A stretch of 64,000 bases of DNA from Streptomyces sp. 15-116A (GTDB taxonomy: Bacteria; Actinomycetota; Actinomycetes; Streptomycetales; Streptomycetaceae). Position numbers and translations under genes: made by a program. The stretch is taken from contig NZ_JAOCQE010000009.1 in assembly GCF_025290915.1 (NCBI RefSeq), positions 1 through 64,000 of the forward strand, in the 5' to 3' direction. The notes beneath the pieces were generated by a model. The model had not been told where the DNA came from, did not search any database, and saw only the letters and a list, made by a program, of their open reading frames with translations. Shown here piece after piece: positions 34,229 through 46,100 of this stretch; the first letter of the stretch is position 1; each line of letters begins with the position of its first letter.

Positions 34229-35080
34229 TCAGATGTCACGGGCAACGGTGTGGAGGAGGTCTCGCGAGGCCGCCTGGGGCAGCGCGGCCTTGTCCATCCA
34301 GTCCAGATGTGCACGGTACTTGGTGAGCTGAGCTTCGGCGCCGGTGAATTCCGGCCCGTGCGCCGAGTCGAGCTGCACGGTGTCGAGTTGGGGTACCGGC
34401 CCCTCCGCGTACAGCAAGGCGTGTCCGGCCCCGGGGAATCCGCCCGCGCTGTTCGGGATGACCCGCACGTCGAGCCCGTCCCGCTCGGACTCCGTGGCGA
34501 GACGGTTCAGCTGCTGCCGGGTCACCTCGCTGCCGCCGTACGGTATGCGCAGCGCGGCCTCGTGGACGTAGGCCATATAGGGAAGGTGCTCAGCGCGCTG
34601 GAGCACCTGCTGGCGTTCCATGCGGTGGGCCACCCGCAGTTCGATCTCCAGTCGGCTGAGCGGTGGCAGCACGGCGGCGAACACGGCTCTGGCGTATTCC
34701 TCGGTCTGCAGCAGGCCAGGTACATGCATGACCTGTGCGGTACTGACTCGTGTGGCATGCCACTCCAACTCGGCGATGTCCAGCAGTCCGGCGGGCAGGC
34801 TGCCCCGGTACTGCTCCCACCATCCGCGTTCCTTGTCTTCGGCCATGATGACCAGGGCGTCGACGTACTTGGGGACCGCGCACGCGTAGTTGGCGGCCAG
34901 GGTGCGGATGCGCTCGGCGGAGAAGGGCCGGATGCCCGACTCCATGTTGGACAAGCGGGTGCGGTCGATGCCGAGCAGTCCGGCCGCGTACTCCGTGGTG
35001 ACGCCCGCCGCCATCCGCATCTTGCGCATCTCGGCACCAAGTCGTTTCTGGCGCTCCGTCGGCGTGCTTCTCGTCCCCAT
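34229..35080 (-). CDS. XRE regulator with DUF5753 domain (WhiJ-like)
   Basis: 283 residues: helix-turn-helix (about 15-70; GVTTEYAAGLLGIDRTRLSN) and a DUF5753 domain (about 95-275; HVPGLLQTEEYARAVF, MAYVHEAALRIPYGG, VQLDSAHGPEFTGAEAQLTK). Together with the DUF397 gene downstream and the AbaA-like ATPase-fold gene divergently upstream, this is the classic whiJ-type set that tunes development and antibiotic production. A truncated second copy is at 50044. Confidence 0.92.
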   Translation of the reverse strand: MGTRSTPTERQKRLGAEMRKMRMAAGVTTEYAAGLLGIDRTRLSNMESGIRPFSAERIRTLAANYACAVPKYVDALVIMAEDKERGWWEQYRGSLPAGLLDIAELEWHATRVSTAQVMHVPGLLQTEEYARAVFAAVLPPLSRLEIELRVAHRMERQQVLQRAEHLPYMAYVHEAALRIPYGGSEVTRQQLNRLATESERDGLDVRVIPNSAGGFPGAGHALLYAEGPVPQLDTVQLDSAHGPEFTGAEAQLTKYRAHLDWMDKAALPQAASRDLLHTVARDI

Positions 35081-35351
35081 GTGGCCCCTCCTGCCGGTGC
35101 GTCCGCCTCAGTCTGCCGTCGAACGGCGGGCGGCGTCCAACCAGTTGGGGGCAATTATCTCCGAATCGTTGGACACAGTGACTCCATCCCCTCTACATTC
35201 AGTGACAGGTCGACCACGACCCGTACCGCCCGGAAGTGCATCACGCGTGTCCGCCCGCACTCTCCTGCCCTGGGAGGGGTGGCCCCGCGTCAGGGACACA
35301 AGCCACCGGCCGGAACCGTCAACCACCCCCCACCCTCAGGGAGTCGCCGAC

Positions 35352-35855
35352 ATGCCCACCCCCACGGCCCTGTGCCCGATCGCCGCCCCCGCCGACGCAC
35401 CCCTCACCGACCCACCCACCCCGGACACCCTCTCCTACAGCCTCACGCTCCCCGCCGCCCCGCAGAGCCCCGCCATCGCCCGCGCAGCGACCCGCACGAT
35501 CCTTCGCGCCCACGGCCTCCCGGACATGACCGACGCCGCCGTCCAGGTCGTAGCCGAACTCACCGCCTGCGCCTACCGCCTGACCCCCGCGACCGACCTC
35601 TACCTCTCCCTCCGCTACCGCGACGGCACACTCCGCGTGGTCCTCTACGACACCCACCCCCGCCACACCCACCCCCGCCTGGCCACGGCCTGTGACACCC
35701 GCCGCCGCGCGGCCCTCCGCGTCCTGGCCTGCGTGGTCAAAGCCTGCGCCGGCGACTGGGGCTACGGCGACGCCCGCGAACCCACCGGCGGCACCCGCAT
35801 GTGGGCCGTCCTCCCCAGAGGGGGCGCCCACACCTACACCCGCCCCGGGGTCTGA
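35352..35855 (+). CDS. AbaA-like ATP-binding (GHKL) regulatory protein
   Basis: 167 residues from ATG 35352 (GGGAG site). RAATRTILRAHGLP, DAAVQVVAELTACAYRLTP and RDGTLRVVLYDTHP follow the HATPase_c_2/anti-sigma pattern, but the usual NA of the N box is TACAY and the G boxes are weak, so kinase activity is doubtful. It is divergent from the WhiJ-like gene, as expected for the third member of the set. Confidence 0.8.
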   Translation: MPTPTALCPIAAPADAPLTDPPTPDTLSYSLTLPAAPQSPAIARAATRTILRAHGLPDMTDAAVQVVAELTACAYRLTPATDLYLSLRYRDGTLRVVLYDTHPRHTHPRLATACDTRRRAALRVLACVVKACAGDWGYGDAREPTGGTRMWAVLPRGGAHTYTRPGV

Positions 35856-36206
35856 TTGCCCTACGGCGAGGCGATGGTGGCCCTGTCGGTGGTGGTGTCG
35901 GTCTTCCCGGCGTCGGACTGCGCGCGACTGTCGTCGCGGCGAACCCAAGGGAGTGCCGACCTGGGCCCCCGCTTCGGCCCGACGTCCACTCCCAACCCCA
36001 ACGCTCACGCGAGTGGTTGGCCCGGTTTCACCCGTTGCTTCAGCCCCGGTTCGATTGGCGAGGCTTTGTGGTGGCGCGCAATGAAATGGCATTCACAACA
36101 GGGCAACTCGCCAGCGCGCTGTGATACGCAACACCATTGACCAGCGGGTTCACCCAGCTCATGATCCTCACACCTTCTTACAAAAAGTTCATGGGGCGGG
36201 TGGGGC
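35856..36206. other. Gene-free stretch with shared relic sequence
   Basis: 351 bp. 35941-35969 matches 33918-33946 at 26 of 29 positions (GAACCCAAGGG-N6-CGACCTGGGCCCC), and CCCCAACGCTCAC recurs near 36000 and 34015. Both look like pieces of one decayed element. The AT-richer end (36150-36195) probably holds the promoter of the LamG gene. Confidence 0.5.
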
Positions 36207-39200
36207 GTGTTCACGCAGAGACGGCGGCACGGCTGGCGGCAGGTGGCGAGGAGCGGGACGCTAGCCGTCACGCTCCTCGTGGGCGCGGTTCCGGTCGTCG
36301 GGGGAGGTGCTAGCCCGTCACTCGCCGTTGAGGGCGCGCCTTCTGAGGCGGCGGACAGGAGCCCGGAGGCTAAGGCAAGTGCGCTGGCGGCGGAGACCGG
36401 TGAGCGTGTGGCCGTCGAGGCCGCGACCACGGATTCGTCTCAGGTTTTCGCGAACCCGGACGGCACTTTCACTCAGGAGATGAACGCGGCCCCGGTCCGC
36501 GCCCTTAAGGACGACGGCACTTGGGCTCCCATCGACACCACCCTGGTGCGCGAGGCCGACGGGTCCCTACGGGCGAGGAACACGACGGCGGACTTGACCT
36601 TCTCCGGCGGCGGCGGGAACGAACTGGTCACCCTTGAGGACAAGGGGCACGAGCTTGAGCTCGGCTGGCCCACCGACCTCCCCGCGCCCCGGCTCGACGG
36701 CGACACCGTGACCTATCCCGGAGTCCTGCCGGACGTGGATCTGAAATTGACCGCGCTGAGCTCCGGTTACACCTCGGTGCTCGTGGTCAAGACCGCGGAG
36801 GCGGCGGAGAACCCGGCACTTGCGAAGATCAGAATGACCGTCTCTGGCGGCGGCTTGGACATCGCCCCGACGGCGGACGGCGGCTTCGTCGCCCGTGACG
36901 AGGACGGCACCCCGGTCTTCGAGAGCCCGGCGGGGCGGATGTGGGACTCGGCCGGGGACATCCCCGCCGCCGGCACCGCCACGGCTGGCGTGACGACGCA
37001 ACTCGCCCTCACCGCTTCCACGGCCGCGGATGATCCTGAACCGACGGATACCACCCCGTTGCCGGCAGCCAAGGGCGAGCCAGCCCCCTCTGAGGCCCCC
37101 AGCAACGGCGACGCGGAAGCTGAGCTCCCGCTGAAGGTCACTGGCACCACTCTGGAGATCACACCTGATCCGGAGTTGCTCCGTGGCGAGGACACCGTCT
37201 TCCCGCTCTACATCGATCCGCCGACCAAGGGCATCACGCTGGGCGACTGGACAGCGCTCTCCTCGGATGGTGACAAGTTCTGGGAGTTCGACGGCGACAA
37301 GGGCGTCGGCCGCTGCTCGAACTACGGCGGCTATCTCTGCTCCAACAGCCCTTACACCCAGCGCCTGTACTTCGAGTACCCGCTGTCGTCGATCCACGGC
37401 AAGAAGATCTTGGACGCGACGATGGAGGTGTACCAGGTATGGACTTTCACCTGCGATCCGCACTGGTACGACCTGAGCCGTGTGGACAAGGGCATCTCCT
37501 CCAGCACCACCTGGGCTTCCCGGCCCACCGCGGTCGATTTGATGGGCGACCGGCACGTGGCCTACGGCCGGGGCGGCCTGTGTAGCCCCTCGCAGCCTGC
37601 GAACTGGGTGCGCTTCAGCGACAACGTGGACGAGGAGACGAATGAGAACCTGACCACGACGCTGGCTTCCTACGCGGCGAACAAGTCGTCGCAGATCACT
37701 TTTTCGCTGACCGCGCACGACGAGTCGGACGCGGGCGCCTGGGCGCGGTTCCGCAACGACGCGAAGCTGTCGGTCACGTACGTCTCCTACCCGAGCAAGC
37801 CGAGTTCCTACGGCGTCCAGCAGGGCACCACCGGGCGGGCCTGCAACGCCTCCTCCCTGCCGTTTGCCACCAGCGACACCACACCGAAGATGCTGGCCAC
37901 GGTCCAGTCGGCCGACGGCTCCAACTCCCAGCTGCGCGCCCTGTTCGAGGTGTGGAAGGCCGACGGCTCCAGCCGTGCCTGGTACGCGGCCTCGCCGGAC
38001 GGCGCCTGGGTGGCCGACAATGCCTCCCGCGATGCGAGCTCGAGTGCGCTGCCGCCGCAGACGGACTACCGGATGAGGGTGAAGACGCAGGCGTACTACA
38101 AGACAGACCGGGGGGCCACCGGTGTGCTGGACTCGGCCTGGTCGTCCTGGTGCTACTTCCGGGTCGACACCGACTGGCCGCCGCCTCCGGTGGTGACCAC
38201 CGCGGACGGCATCTACAAGCCGGCCGAGACCGATCCTGCCGCGGGCGGGGTGGGCACTCCGGGCAAGTTCACCTTCACCCCTGCCGACACCAACCCCACT
38301 ACGGCCGGTATCCAGTCGGACGTCGTCAGCTACAAGTTCAAGCTGAACAGCGGGGCGGTCTCTCCACCGATTCCCGTTGCCAAGGGCACGGCCACCACTC
38401 AGACGATCACGCCGAACCAGGCCGGTGAGAACACCATCCAGGTCTGGGGTTTCGACGCGGCCGGCCACAGCTCGCTCACCGGCTACTACAGCTTCCTGGT
38501 GAAGGGGGCCGAGAAGCCCTCCGGTAACTGGCATCTGGACAACGCCGTTACTGACTCCACTACCGCGACCCAGCATCCGCTGACCTCGTCGGGGGCCACC
38601 TGGGACGCCCTGGCGCGCAGCGGCTCGGGCGCGGCGAAGCTCAACGGCACAAGCGCCTACCTCTCTACCTCCGGCGCGGTACTGGACACCACCAAGTCCT
38701 TCACCGTCTCGGCCTGGGCGCGGCTGGGGAAGAAGGATGTTAACTACACCGTCCTGTCCCAGGCGGGGACTAACGCGTCCGGGTTCCAGCTGTACTACTC
38801 CACCTCCTACAACGCCTGGGTTTTCAACCGCCACCACACGGACGTCACCAGTCCTGCGATCACCCGGTCGATCGGTACCAAGCCGCCGGTCCTGAACGCC
38901 TGGACCCACCTGGCGGGCGTCTATGACGCCGCGGCGCAAACCATTCAGCTCTACGTCAACGGCGTCCCGCAGGGCGAGCCGGTTGCCTTCACGGTCACCC
39001 CGTGGAAGGCTGCTGGGAGCCTGCAGGTCGGGCGGCTGTGGCACGGTGCGACCGGCAGAGAGAACTTCGCCGGGACGATCGACGAGGTGAAGGTCTGGTC
39101 CCGCGCGCTGGCGGACACCGAGATCGCCCACGACGCATGGCTGGAGGACGAGGACCTCAGCGACGGCACCGCCGGCGACCCGATTCCGGCGCTCGTCGCC

Positions 39201-39944
39201 AAGTGGGACGCCACGGACATGGCCAACGCGACCGGCACCACTGTCACGGACACGAGTGGCTTCGGCAGGAATCTCACCCTCAACGGGGCCGCGCTCACCC
39301 GGTTCACCACCGGTGATCCGGAGATCGGCGAAGAGGGCACCACCGCACAGACGATGACCCTGAACGGCACCAGCGCGTACGCCACTGCCTCCGGTCCGGT
39401 CGTAGACGACTCCGGGTCGTTCACCGCGACGGCCTGGGTGACGCTGGATCCCGCCAAGCTCGCCGACACCAGCAAGTCCTACGCCGTCCAGGTGTTCGGC
39501 CAGTCGGGGACGAGCCAGTCCTCTTGGGGCGTCTGGTACGAGCAGCCGGCCGGCAGTGCACAGGGGCGGTGGACGTTCGGCCGTCCCGACAAGGATGGCA
39601 CCGGAGCAGCCTGGACCGAGAGCGAATCCACCGCTTTCACCACGTCGCAGCTCGCTGTCCCCGTCATGCTGACGGTCGTATACGACGCCCAGGCGGCAGC
39701 AGACCCCGACGACACGTCCAAGCTCGGCGGGCTCAAGCTGTACGTCGACAGTGCCTTGATGGGGGACGAGGACGGTGTGTCGTACTCCGCCCCCTGGCAG
39801 GGCGGCGGCGTGTTCGAGATCGGCCGGGCGAAGATCAACGGCGCCGCCGCGCGCTACTTCCCCGGACAGATCGACAGCGTCCGCGTCTGGGCCGGAGCCA
39901 CCTCTACCGACGCGATCGCCAACCGGCGCAACACCGAGCAGTAG
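36207..39944 (+). CDS. Secreted LamG-domain protein, partner of the Rhs toxin
   Basis: 1,245 residues from GTG 36207. Signal peptide (RRRHGWRQVARSG, then TLAVTLLVGAVPVVGGGASP), an N-terminal beta region typical of actinobacterial Rhs partners (TFTQEMNAAPVRALKDDGTW, GVLPDVDLKLTALSSG), a DNRLRE-like middle (QRLYFEYPLSSIHGKKILD) and two LamG/concanavalin-like domains near 800-960 and 1040-1235 (LNGTSAYLSTSGA, LNGTSAYATASGP). It is cell-surface or secreted. It sits directly upstream of the Rhs gene, separated only by a 32-bp palindrome, and probably helps display or deliver it. Confidence 0.88.
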   Translation: MFTQRRRHGWRQVARSGTLAVTLLVGAVPVVGGGASPSLAVEGAPSEAADRSPEAKASALAAETGERVAVEAATTDSSQVFANPDGTFTQEMNAAPVRALKDDGTWAPIDTTLVREADGSLRARNTTADLTFSGGGGNELVTLEDKGHELELGWPTDLPAPRLDGDTVTYPGVLPDVDLKLTALSSGYTSVLVVKTAEAAENPALAKIRMTVSGGGLDIAPTADGGFVARDEDGTPVFESPAGRMWDSAGDIPAAGTATAGVTTQLALTASTAADDPEPTDTTPLPAAKGEPAPSEAPSNGDAEAELPLKVTGTTLEITPDPELLRGEDTVFPLYIDPPTKGITLGDWTALSSDGDKFWEFDGDKGVGRCSNYGGYLCSNSPYTQRLYFEYPLSSIHGKKILDATMEVYQVWTFTCDPHWYDLSRVDKGISSSTTWASRPTAVDLMGDRHVAYGRGGLCSPSQPANWVRFSDNVDEETNENLTTTLASYAANKSSQITFSLTAHDESDAGAWARFRNDAKLSVTYVSYPSKPSSYGVQQGTTGRACNASSLPFATSDTTPKMLATVQSADGSNSQLRALFEVWKADGSSRAWYAASPDGAWVADNASRDASSSALPPQTDYRMRVKTQAYYKTDRGATGVLDSAWSSWCYFRVDTDWPPPPVVTTADGIYKPAETDPAAGGVGTPGKFTFTPADTNPTTAGIQSDVVSYKFKLNSGAVSPPIPVAKGTATTQTITPNQAGENTIQVWGFDAAGHSSLTGYYSFLVKGAEKPSGNWHLDNAVTDSTTATQHPLTSSGATWDALARSGSGAAKLNGTSAYLSTSGAVLDTTKSFTVSAWARLGKKDVNYTVLSQAGTNASGFQLYYSTSYNAWVFNRHHTDVTSPAITRSIGTKPPVLNAWTHLAGVYDAAAQTIQLYVNGVPQGEPVAFTVTPWKAAGSLQVGRLWHGATGRENFAGTIDEVKVWSRALADTEIAHDAWLEDEDLSDGTAGDPIPALVAKWDATDMANATGTTVTDTSGFGRNLTLNGAALTRFTTGDPEIGEEGTTAQTMTLNGTSAYATASGPVVDDSGSFTATAWVTLDPAKLADTSKSYAVQVFGQSGTSQSSWGVWYEQPAGSAQGRWTFGRPDKDGTGAAWTESESTAFTTSQLAVPVMLTVVYDAQAAADPDDTSKLGGLKLYVDSALMGDEDGVSYSAPWQGGGVFEIGRAKINGAAARYFPGQIDSVRVWAGATSTDAIANRRNTEQ

Positions 39945-40031
39945 TAGCCGCGGGGCAAGTTCGGGGCCACGGCATGTGAGTGTCTCGTCCCGAACGCTGC
40001 ACGAGACCCCGGGCGTGCTTCAGCCATCGCT

Positions 40032-40063
40032 GGTACCTGCCGGTTCCTGAACCGGCAGGTACC
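40032..40063. terminator. 32-bp near-perfect palindrome between LamG and Rhs genes
   Basis: GGTACCTGCCGGTTC / GAACCGGCAGGTACC forms a perfect 15-bp stem with a 2-nt loop, the strongest hairpin in the window. It may end or attenuate the LamG transcript, setting the ratio of the two large proteins, or act as a protein site. Confidence 0.55.
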
Positions 40064-40136
40064 CCGCACGATCAGCGCTCCATGGCGCCGCCGCCGCTTG
40101 AGCGTTTTCTGTCCCTCTCGAACACGGAGACTCACG

Positions 40137-43100
40137 GTGTCTTCATCACCTGTCCGCAGACGCATGCCAGGGGCGGTCATACGCCGCTGGCTGGGGCGTG
40201 GCGCGCTCGTCGCCTCACTCTCCCTCCTGCCTCAAGTCGTGGTTCCCTCGGGCTACGACTTCGCCGCCCAGGCACAGCCGACAGCGGCCCGGAAGAAGCT
40301 CGAGGACCGGCCTGAAGCGAAGATCGACAAGGTCGGCGTACTCAAGCCCCGCACCTCCAAGGCTCCCAAGGACAAGGCCGCCCCGGCGTCCCGCGAGACC
40401 CGTGAGCGTCTGAAGAAGGCTGCCTGGCCGAAGGCCGGGAAGGCCAAGGCCGAGGTCGCGGCGACCGGTAGGGTCTCCGTCACCGTTGGCGGGTTCGGTG
40501 TGAAGCTGGCCCAGGCGCCCGCCGCCGCATCGGTCAAGTTGGACAAGACCAAGTCCAAGGGCAAGTCCGAGGCGAAGGCCGGCGGCCCGGCCCAGGAAGT
40601 GGCGCTCCGCGTCCACTCTCGCCCGGCGGCGAAGAAGGCGGGCGTCAATGGCGTTCTCCTCACCGTCGACCCGGCCAAGGCAGACACAGCAGACAGCGAC
40701 GGGCTGCGTGTCTCCCTGGACTACTCCACCTTCAGCGACGCCTACGGCGGCAACTTCGGCCCCCGCCTGCGCCTGGTGGCCCTCCCTGCCTGTGCGCTGA
40801 CCACTCCTCAGAGGAAGGCCTGCCGCACCAAGTCCCCCGTAACGGGTGCCGACAACGATGCGGAGTCCCAGACCCTGTCGGGCACCCTCTCCGCTGGCGC
40901 CCTGAAGGCGGGTGCGCCGGTGCTGCTGGCGGCAGCCGCCGAGAGCTCGGGTGGTGGGGGTGACTACGGCGCTACTCCGCTGTCCCCGACCGCGACCTGG
41001 GAAGCCGGCGGCAGCACCGGCGACTTCACCTGGAACTACCCGCTGCGGGTGCCCCCGGCGACGGCCGGCCCGGCCCCGAACCTGTCGATCTCCTACAACT
41101 CTGCTTCGGTGGACGGGCGTACGGCCGGCGAGAACAACCAGACGTCGATGGTCGGCGAAGGTTTCTCGATCACCGAGTCCTACATCGAGCGCAAATACGC
41201 CTCCTGCAAGGAGGACGGCCAGTCCGGCAAGGGCGACCTGTGTTGGAAGTACGCCAACGCCACCCTGGTCCTCAACGGCAAAGCCGCAGAGCTGGTCAAC
41301 ACCTGCGCCGACAAGAACGCCTGTGACACCGCCGCTCTGTCCGAGGCATCCGGCGGCAGCTGGAAACTGAAGAACGAGGACGGCACCCGCGTCGAGCACC
41401 TCACCGGCGCCACCGGCAACGGCGACAACAACGGCGAGTACTGGAGAGTGACCGACGCCTCTGGCACCCAGTACTTCTTCGGTAAGCACCGGATGCCCGG
41501 CTGGAGCGACAAGGGCACCACCGACACCGCCGACGACGACCCGTCCACCTACTCCACCTGGAACGTCCCGGTCTTCGGCGACGACTCCGGCGAGCCGTGC
41601 CACAAGTCCACCGGCTTCGCCGACTCCTCCTGCAACCAGGCCTGGCGCTGGAACCTCGACTACGTCGTCGACCCCCACGGCAACGCCAGCACCTACTGGT
41701 ACAGCAAGGAGACGAACTACTACTCCAAGAACGGCGACACCACGGTCAACGGCACCGCCTACACCCGCGGCGGCTACCTCAACCGTATCGACTACGGCCT
41801 GCGCAGCGACCTGATCTACTCCAAGCCCGCTGCCCAGCAGGTCCGCTTCGTCTACGGACAGCGCTGCATCGTCTCGGGCGGCTGCTCCAGCCTCACTGAG
41901 GACACCAAGGCCAACTGGCCCGACGTCCCCTACGACATGATCTGCGCGGCCAACACCAAGTGCACCACGCAGATCGGCCCGTCCTTCTTCACCCGCCAGC
42001 GCCTCATCGACATCACCACCTCAGTGTGGACCGGCACCGGCACCACCCGGCGGGACGTCGACACCTGGCACCTGTCCCACGACTTCCCCGACACCGGCGA
42101 CGCCTCCTCGCCCAGCCTGTGGCTGAAGTCCATCCAGCACACCGGCAAGGCCAACACCACCGCGGCCGCCATGCCGCCGGTCGTCTTCGGCGGCATCCAG
42201 ATGCCCAACCACGTCGAGGGCAGCGGCCCGGACACCCTGCGCTACATCAAGTGGCGCGTACGCACCATCAAGTCCGAGACCGGCTCGACGATCACCGTCA
42301 ACTACTCAGACCCCGACTGCATCTGGGGCAGCAGCATGCCCGCCGCAGTCGACAAGAACACCCGGCGCTGCTTCCCCGTGAAGTGGTCCCAGTCCGGGGC
42401 AACCCCGACCACCGACTGGTTCCACAAGTACGTCGTCACCTCCGTCTTCCAAGACGACCCCTACGGGCACGGCGACACCGGCGAGACGTACTACGACTAC
42501 CAGGGCGGCGCCGGCTGGGCGTACTCCGACGACGAAGGCCTGACCAAACCGTCCAACCGCACCTGGTCCCAGTGGCGCGGCTACGGCAAGGTCGTCGAAA
42601 CCTCCGGCGACTCCGAGGGCCCGCGCTCCAAGAAGTCCACCCTCTACATGCGCGGCCTGAACGGCGAAAAGGAACTCGACGGCACCAGCCGCGTGGAGAA
42701 GGTCACCGACTCCACCGGCACCGCCATCGACGACTCCCGCCAGTACGCCGGCTTCGTCCGCGAGACCATCGCCTACAACGGCACCGAAGAACTCAGCGGC
42801 ACCATCAACACCCCCTGGTCCCACAAGACAGGCAGCCACACCTACAGCTGGGGCACCACCGAGTCCTGGATCGTCCAGGCCGGCGAGGCCACCACCCGCT
42901 CCAAGACCTCCACCGGCACCCGCACGGTCAAGCAGAAGACCACGTACGACACCACCTACGGCATGCCGGTCACCGTGGAGGACACGGGCGACACGACCAA
43001 GACCGGTGACGAGACGTGCGTACGCACCAGCTACGCGCGCAACACCTCCGCCTGGATCGTGAACAAGGTCTCGCGCACCGAGACCTACTCCGTTGCCTGC

Positions 43101-46100
43101 GCGACAATCCCGGCGATCCCCGGCGACGTCGTCTCCGACATCGCCACGGCCTACGACGGCCAGGCGGTCGGGGGCGCGCCCACCAAGGGCGACATCACCG
43201 CCTCCTACCGCGTCAAGAGCTACAACGCGACAGACAAGACCCCCGTCTACCAGCAGGTCTCCAGCGCCACCTACGACAAGCTGGGCCGCCCTGTCACCGC
43301 GACCAACGCCCTCGACCAGACGGTCAAGACCACCTACGTTCCCGACGACAGCAGCTACGGCCCACTGACGTCCAAGACGTCCACCGATCCCAAGCTCTAT
43401 ACCTCCACGACTGAGGTGGACCCTGCCTGGGGCACGGCCACCAAGTCCACCGACGCCAACGGCAACGTCACCGAGTGGGCCTTCGACGCGCTCGGACGCC
43501 TGACGTCGGTCTGGAAGCCTGACCGCTCCCGCGCGCTCGGCGACGCCGCCAGCATCGTTTACGCCTACAGCGTCAACAACACCAAGGAGACCTGGGTCCG
43601 CACCGACGCCCTCAAGGCCGACGGGCAGACCTACAACAGCGCCTACGAGATCTTCGACGGTCTGCTGCGGTCCCGGCAGAAGCAGGTCCCCGCGCCGGGC
43701 GGTGGCCGGGTCATCTCCGAAACCCTCTACGACGACCGCGGCCTGGCCTACATCACCAACACGCAGGTCCACGACAACAACGCGCCCTCAGGCACCCTGG
43801 CCAACACCTACCCCGGTTCCGTCCCCGCCTCCACCGAGACGGTCTTCGACGCCGCCGGCCGCGCCACCGACTCCGTCTTCCGGGTCTACGGCCAGGAGAA
43901 GTGGCGCACCAAGACCGACCAGCAGGCCGACCGCACGGCCGTCACCGCCGCCGAGGGCGGCAGCGGCACCCTGACAATCGTCGACGCACGCGGACGGGTC
44001 ACCGAGCGCCGCGAGTACAGCGGCCCCGTCCCCACCGGCACCGACTACACCCGCACCCTTTACGAGTACACCCCGGGCGGTCAGCTCAAGAAAATGACTG
44101 GCCCGGATGGGGCGGTCTGGACGTACGGCTACGACCTCCGTGGCCGCAAGACGACCTCCACCGATCCTGACAAGGGTGCCGTTGCCACTACGTACAACGA
44201 TCTTGACCAGCCCCTGACGGTCACCACCACGCTTGACGGTTCCTCTCGCACGCTGATCACCGACTACGACGAGCTCGGCCGCAAGACCGGCACCTGGGAC
44301 GGAGTGAAGGACAACGCACACCAGCTGACCAAGTTCACCTACGACTCCCTGGCCAAGGGACAACCGACCGCCTCGATCCGCTACGTCGGCGGCACCACCG
44401 GCAAGATCTACTCCCAGTCCGTCACCGGCTACGACGCGCTCAACCGCCCCAAGGGCATCAAGACCGTCATCGCCGCCAGCGACCCCCTCGTCACCGCCGG
44501 CGCGCCGCAGACCTTCACCACATCCACCGCCTACAACATCGACGGCACCGTCCAGTCCACCTCGATGCCCGCGGTGGCCGGCCTGCCCGCCGAGACCGTC
44601 ACCAACAGCTACAACGGCCTCGGCATGCTCACCGGCACCGACGGCATGAGCGACTACGTCCAGACCATCGGCTACTCCCCGTACGGCGAGATCGAGGAAA
44701 CCCGCCTGGGCACCTCCACCGGCGCCAAGCAACTCCAGATCCTCAACCGATACGAGGACGGCACCCGCCGACTGGCCAACACCCACACCGTCGACCAGAC
44801 CAACACCGGCTACACCAGCGACGTCGACTACGTCTACGACGCCACCGGCAACCTCAAGTCGATCACCGACAAGGCCAACGGAAAAGACACCCAGTGCTTT
44901 ACCTATGACGGCTACCGCCGCCTGACCGAAGCCTGGACCCCGTCCTCCAACGACTGTGCCACTGCACGTTCGGCATCCGCGCTTGGCGGTCCGGCCCCCT
45001 ACTGGACGAGCTGGACCTACAAGACCGGCGGCCTGCGCGACACCCAGACCGAACACAAAGCCAGCGGTGACACCAAGACCGTCTACGGCTACCCCAGCGT
45101 CAACGCCTCCGGCGCCGGCCAGCCCCACACCCTGACCTCCGTAACCGTGGGCGGCGGCACCGCCAAGACGTACACCTACGACGAGCAGGGCAACACCACC
45201 AAGCGCTACGGCCCCACCGGGACTGCGCAGACTCTCACCTGGGACATCGAAGGAGAACTCACCCGCCTCATCGAAGGCACCAAGACCACCGACTACCTCT
45301 ACGACGCCACCGGCGAACTCCTGATCCGCCGTGGCCCCGACAAGACCGTCCTCTACCTGGCCGGTCAGGAACTCCACTACGACACGGCCGCCAAGAAGTT
45401 CACCGCCCAGCGCTACTACCCGGCCGGAGACGCCACTGCCGTCCGCACCGAGAACGGCCTGTTCTGGATGGTCGACGACCACCACGGCACCGCCTCGATG
45501 ACGGTTGACGCCACCACTCAGGCCGTCACACGCCGCTACACCAAGCCCTTCGGCGAGAACCGCGGCCCGACACCATCGTCCTGGCCCGACGACAAGGGTT
45601 TCCTCGGCAAACCCGCCGACACTGGCACCGGACTCACCCACATCGGGGCCCGCGAGTACGACCCCGCGCTCGGACGCTTCCTCTCCGTTGACCCCGTACT
45701 CGCCCCCGACGACCACGAGTCGCTCAACGGCTACGCCTACGCCAACAACACCCCCGTCACGCTCTCCGACCCCACCGGACTTCGCCCCGACGGGATGTGC
45801 GGCGGCTCCTCAAGCTCCTGCAACGGCGGCACCGAAACCTGGACCAAGACCAAGAGCGGATGGTCTTGGGGGTACACGAAAACGTACACGCAAAATTTCA
45901 CGTACCAGAAGGATGGCGGTGGTGTCGGAACCGGCACTATGACGGTCACGGTCAAGATCGACAACGGTGTAACCACGGCGAAGGTCGTGTTCAAGAAGGG
46001 ACCGGACCCCGAGCCCAAGCGGGATGACGGCCACTGCAATGCCTGCTGGGCCATGGGAACGAATCCCCACTACGACCCCAACGCCCACGACCTGCCAGAT

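Noticed and set aside
36567..39131. 854-residue antisense ORF over the LamG gene
   Set aside because: Repetitive Arg/Gly/Val-rich text, no ribosome site, no domain; the sense frame has clear LamG domains.
43788..45716. 642-residue antisense ORF over the Rhs repeats
   Set aside because: Shadow of the YD-repeat region; Gly/Val-rich without a fold.
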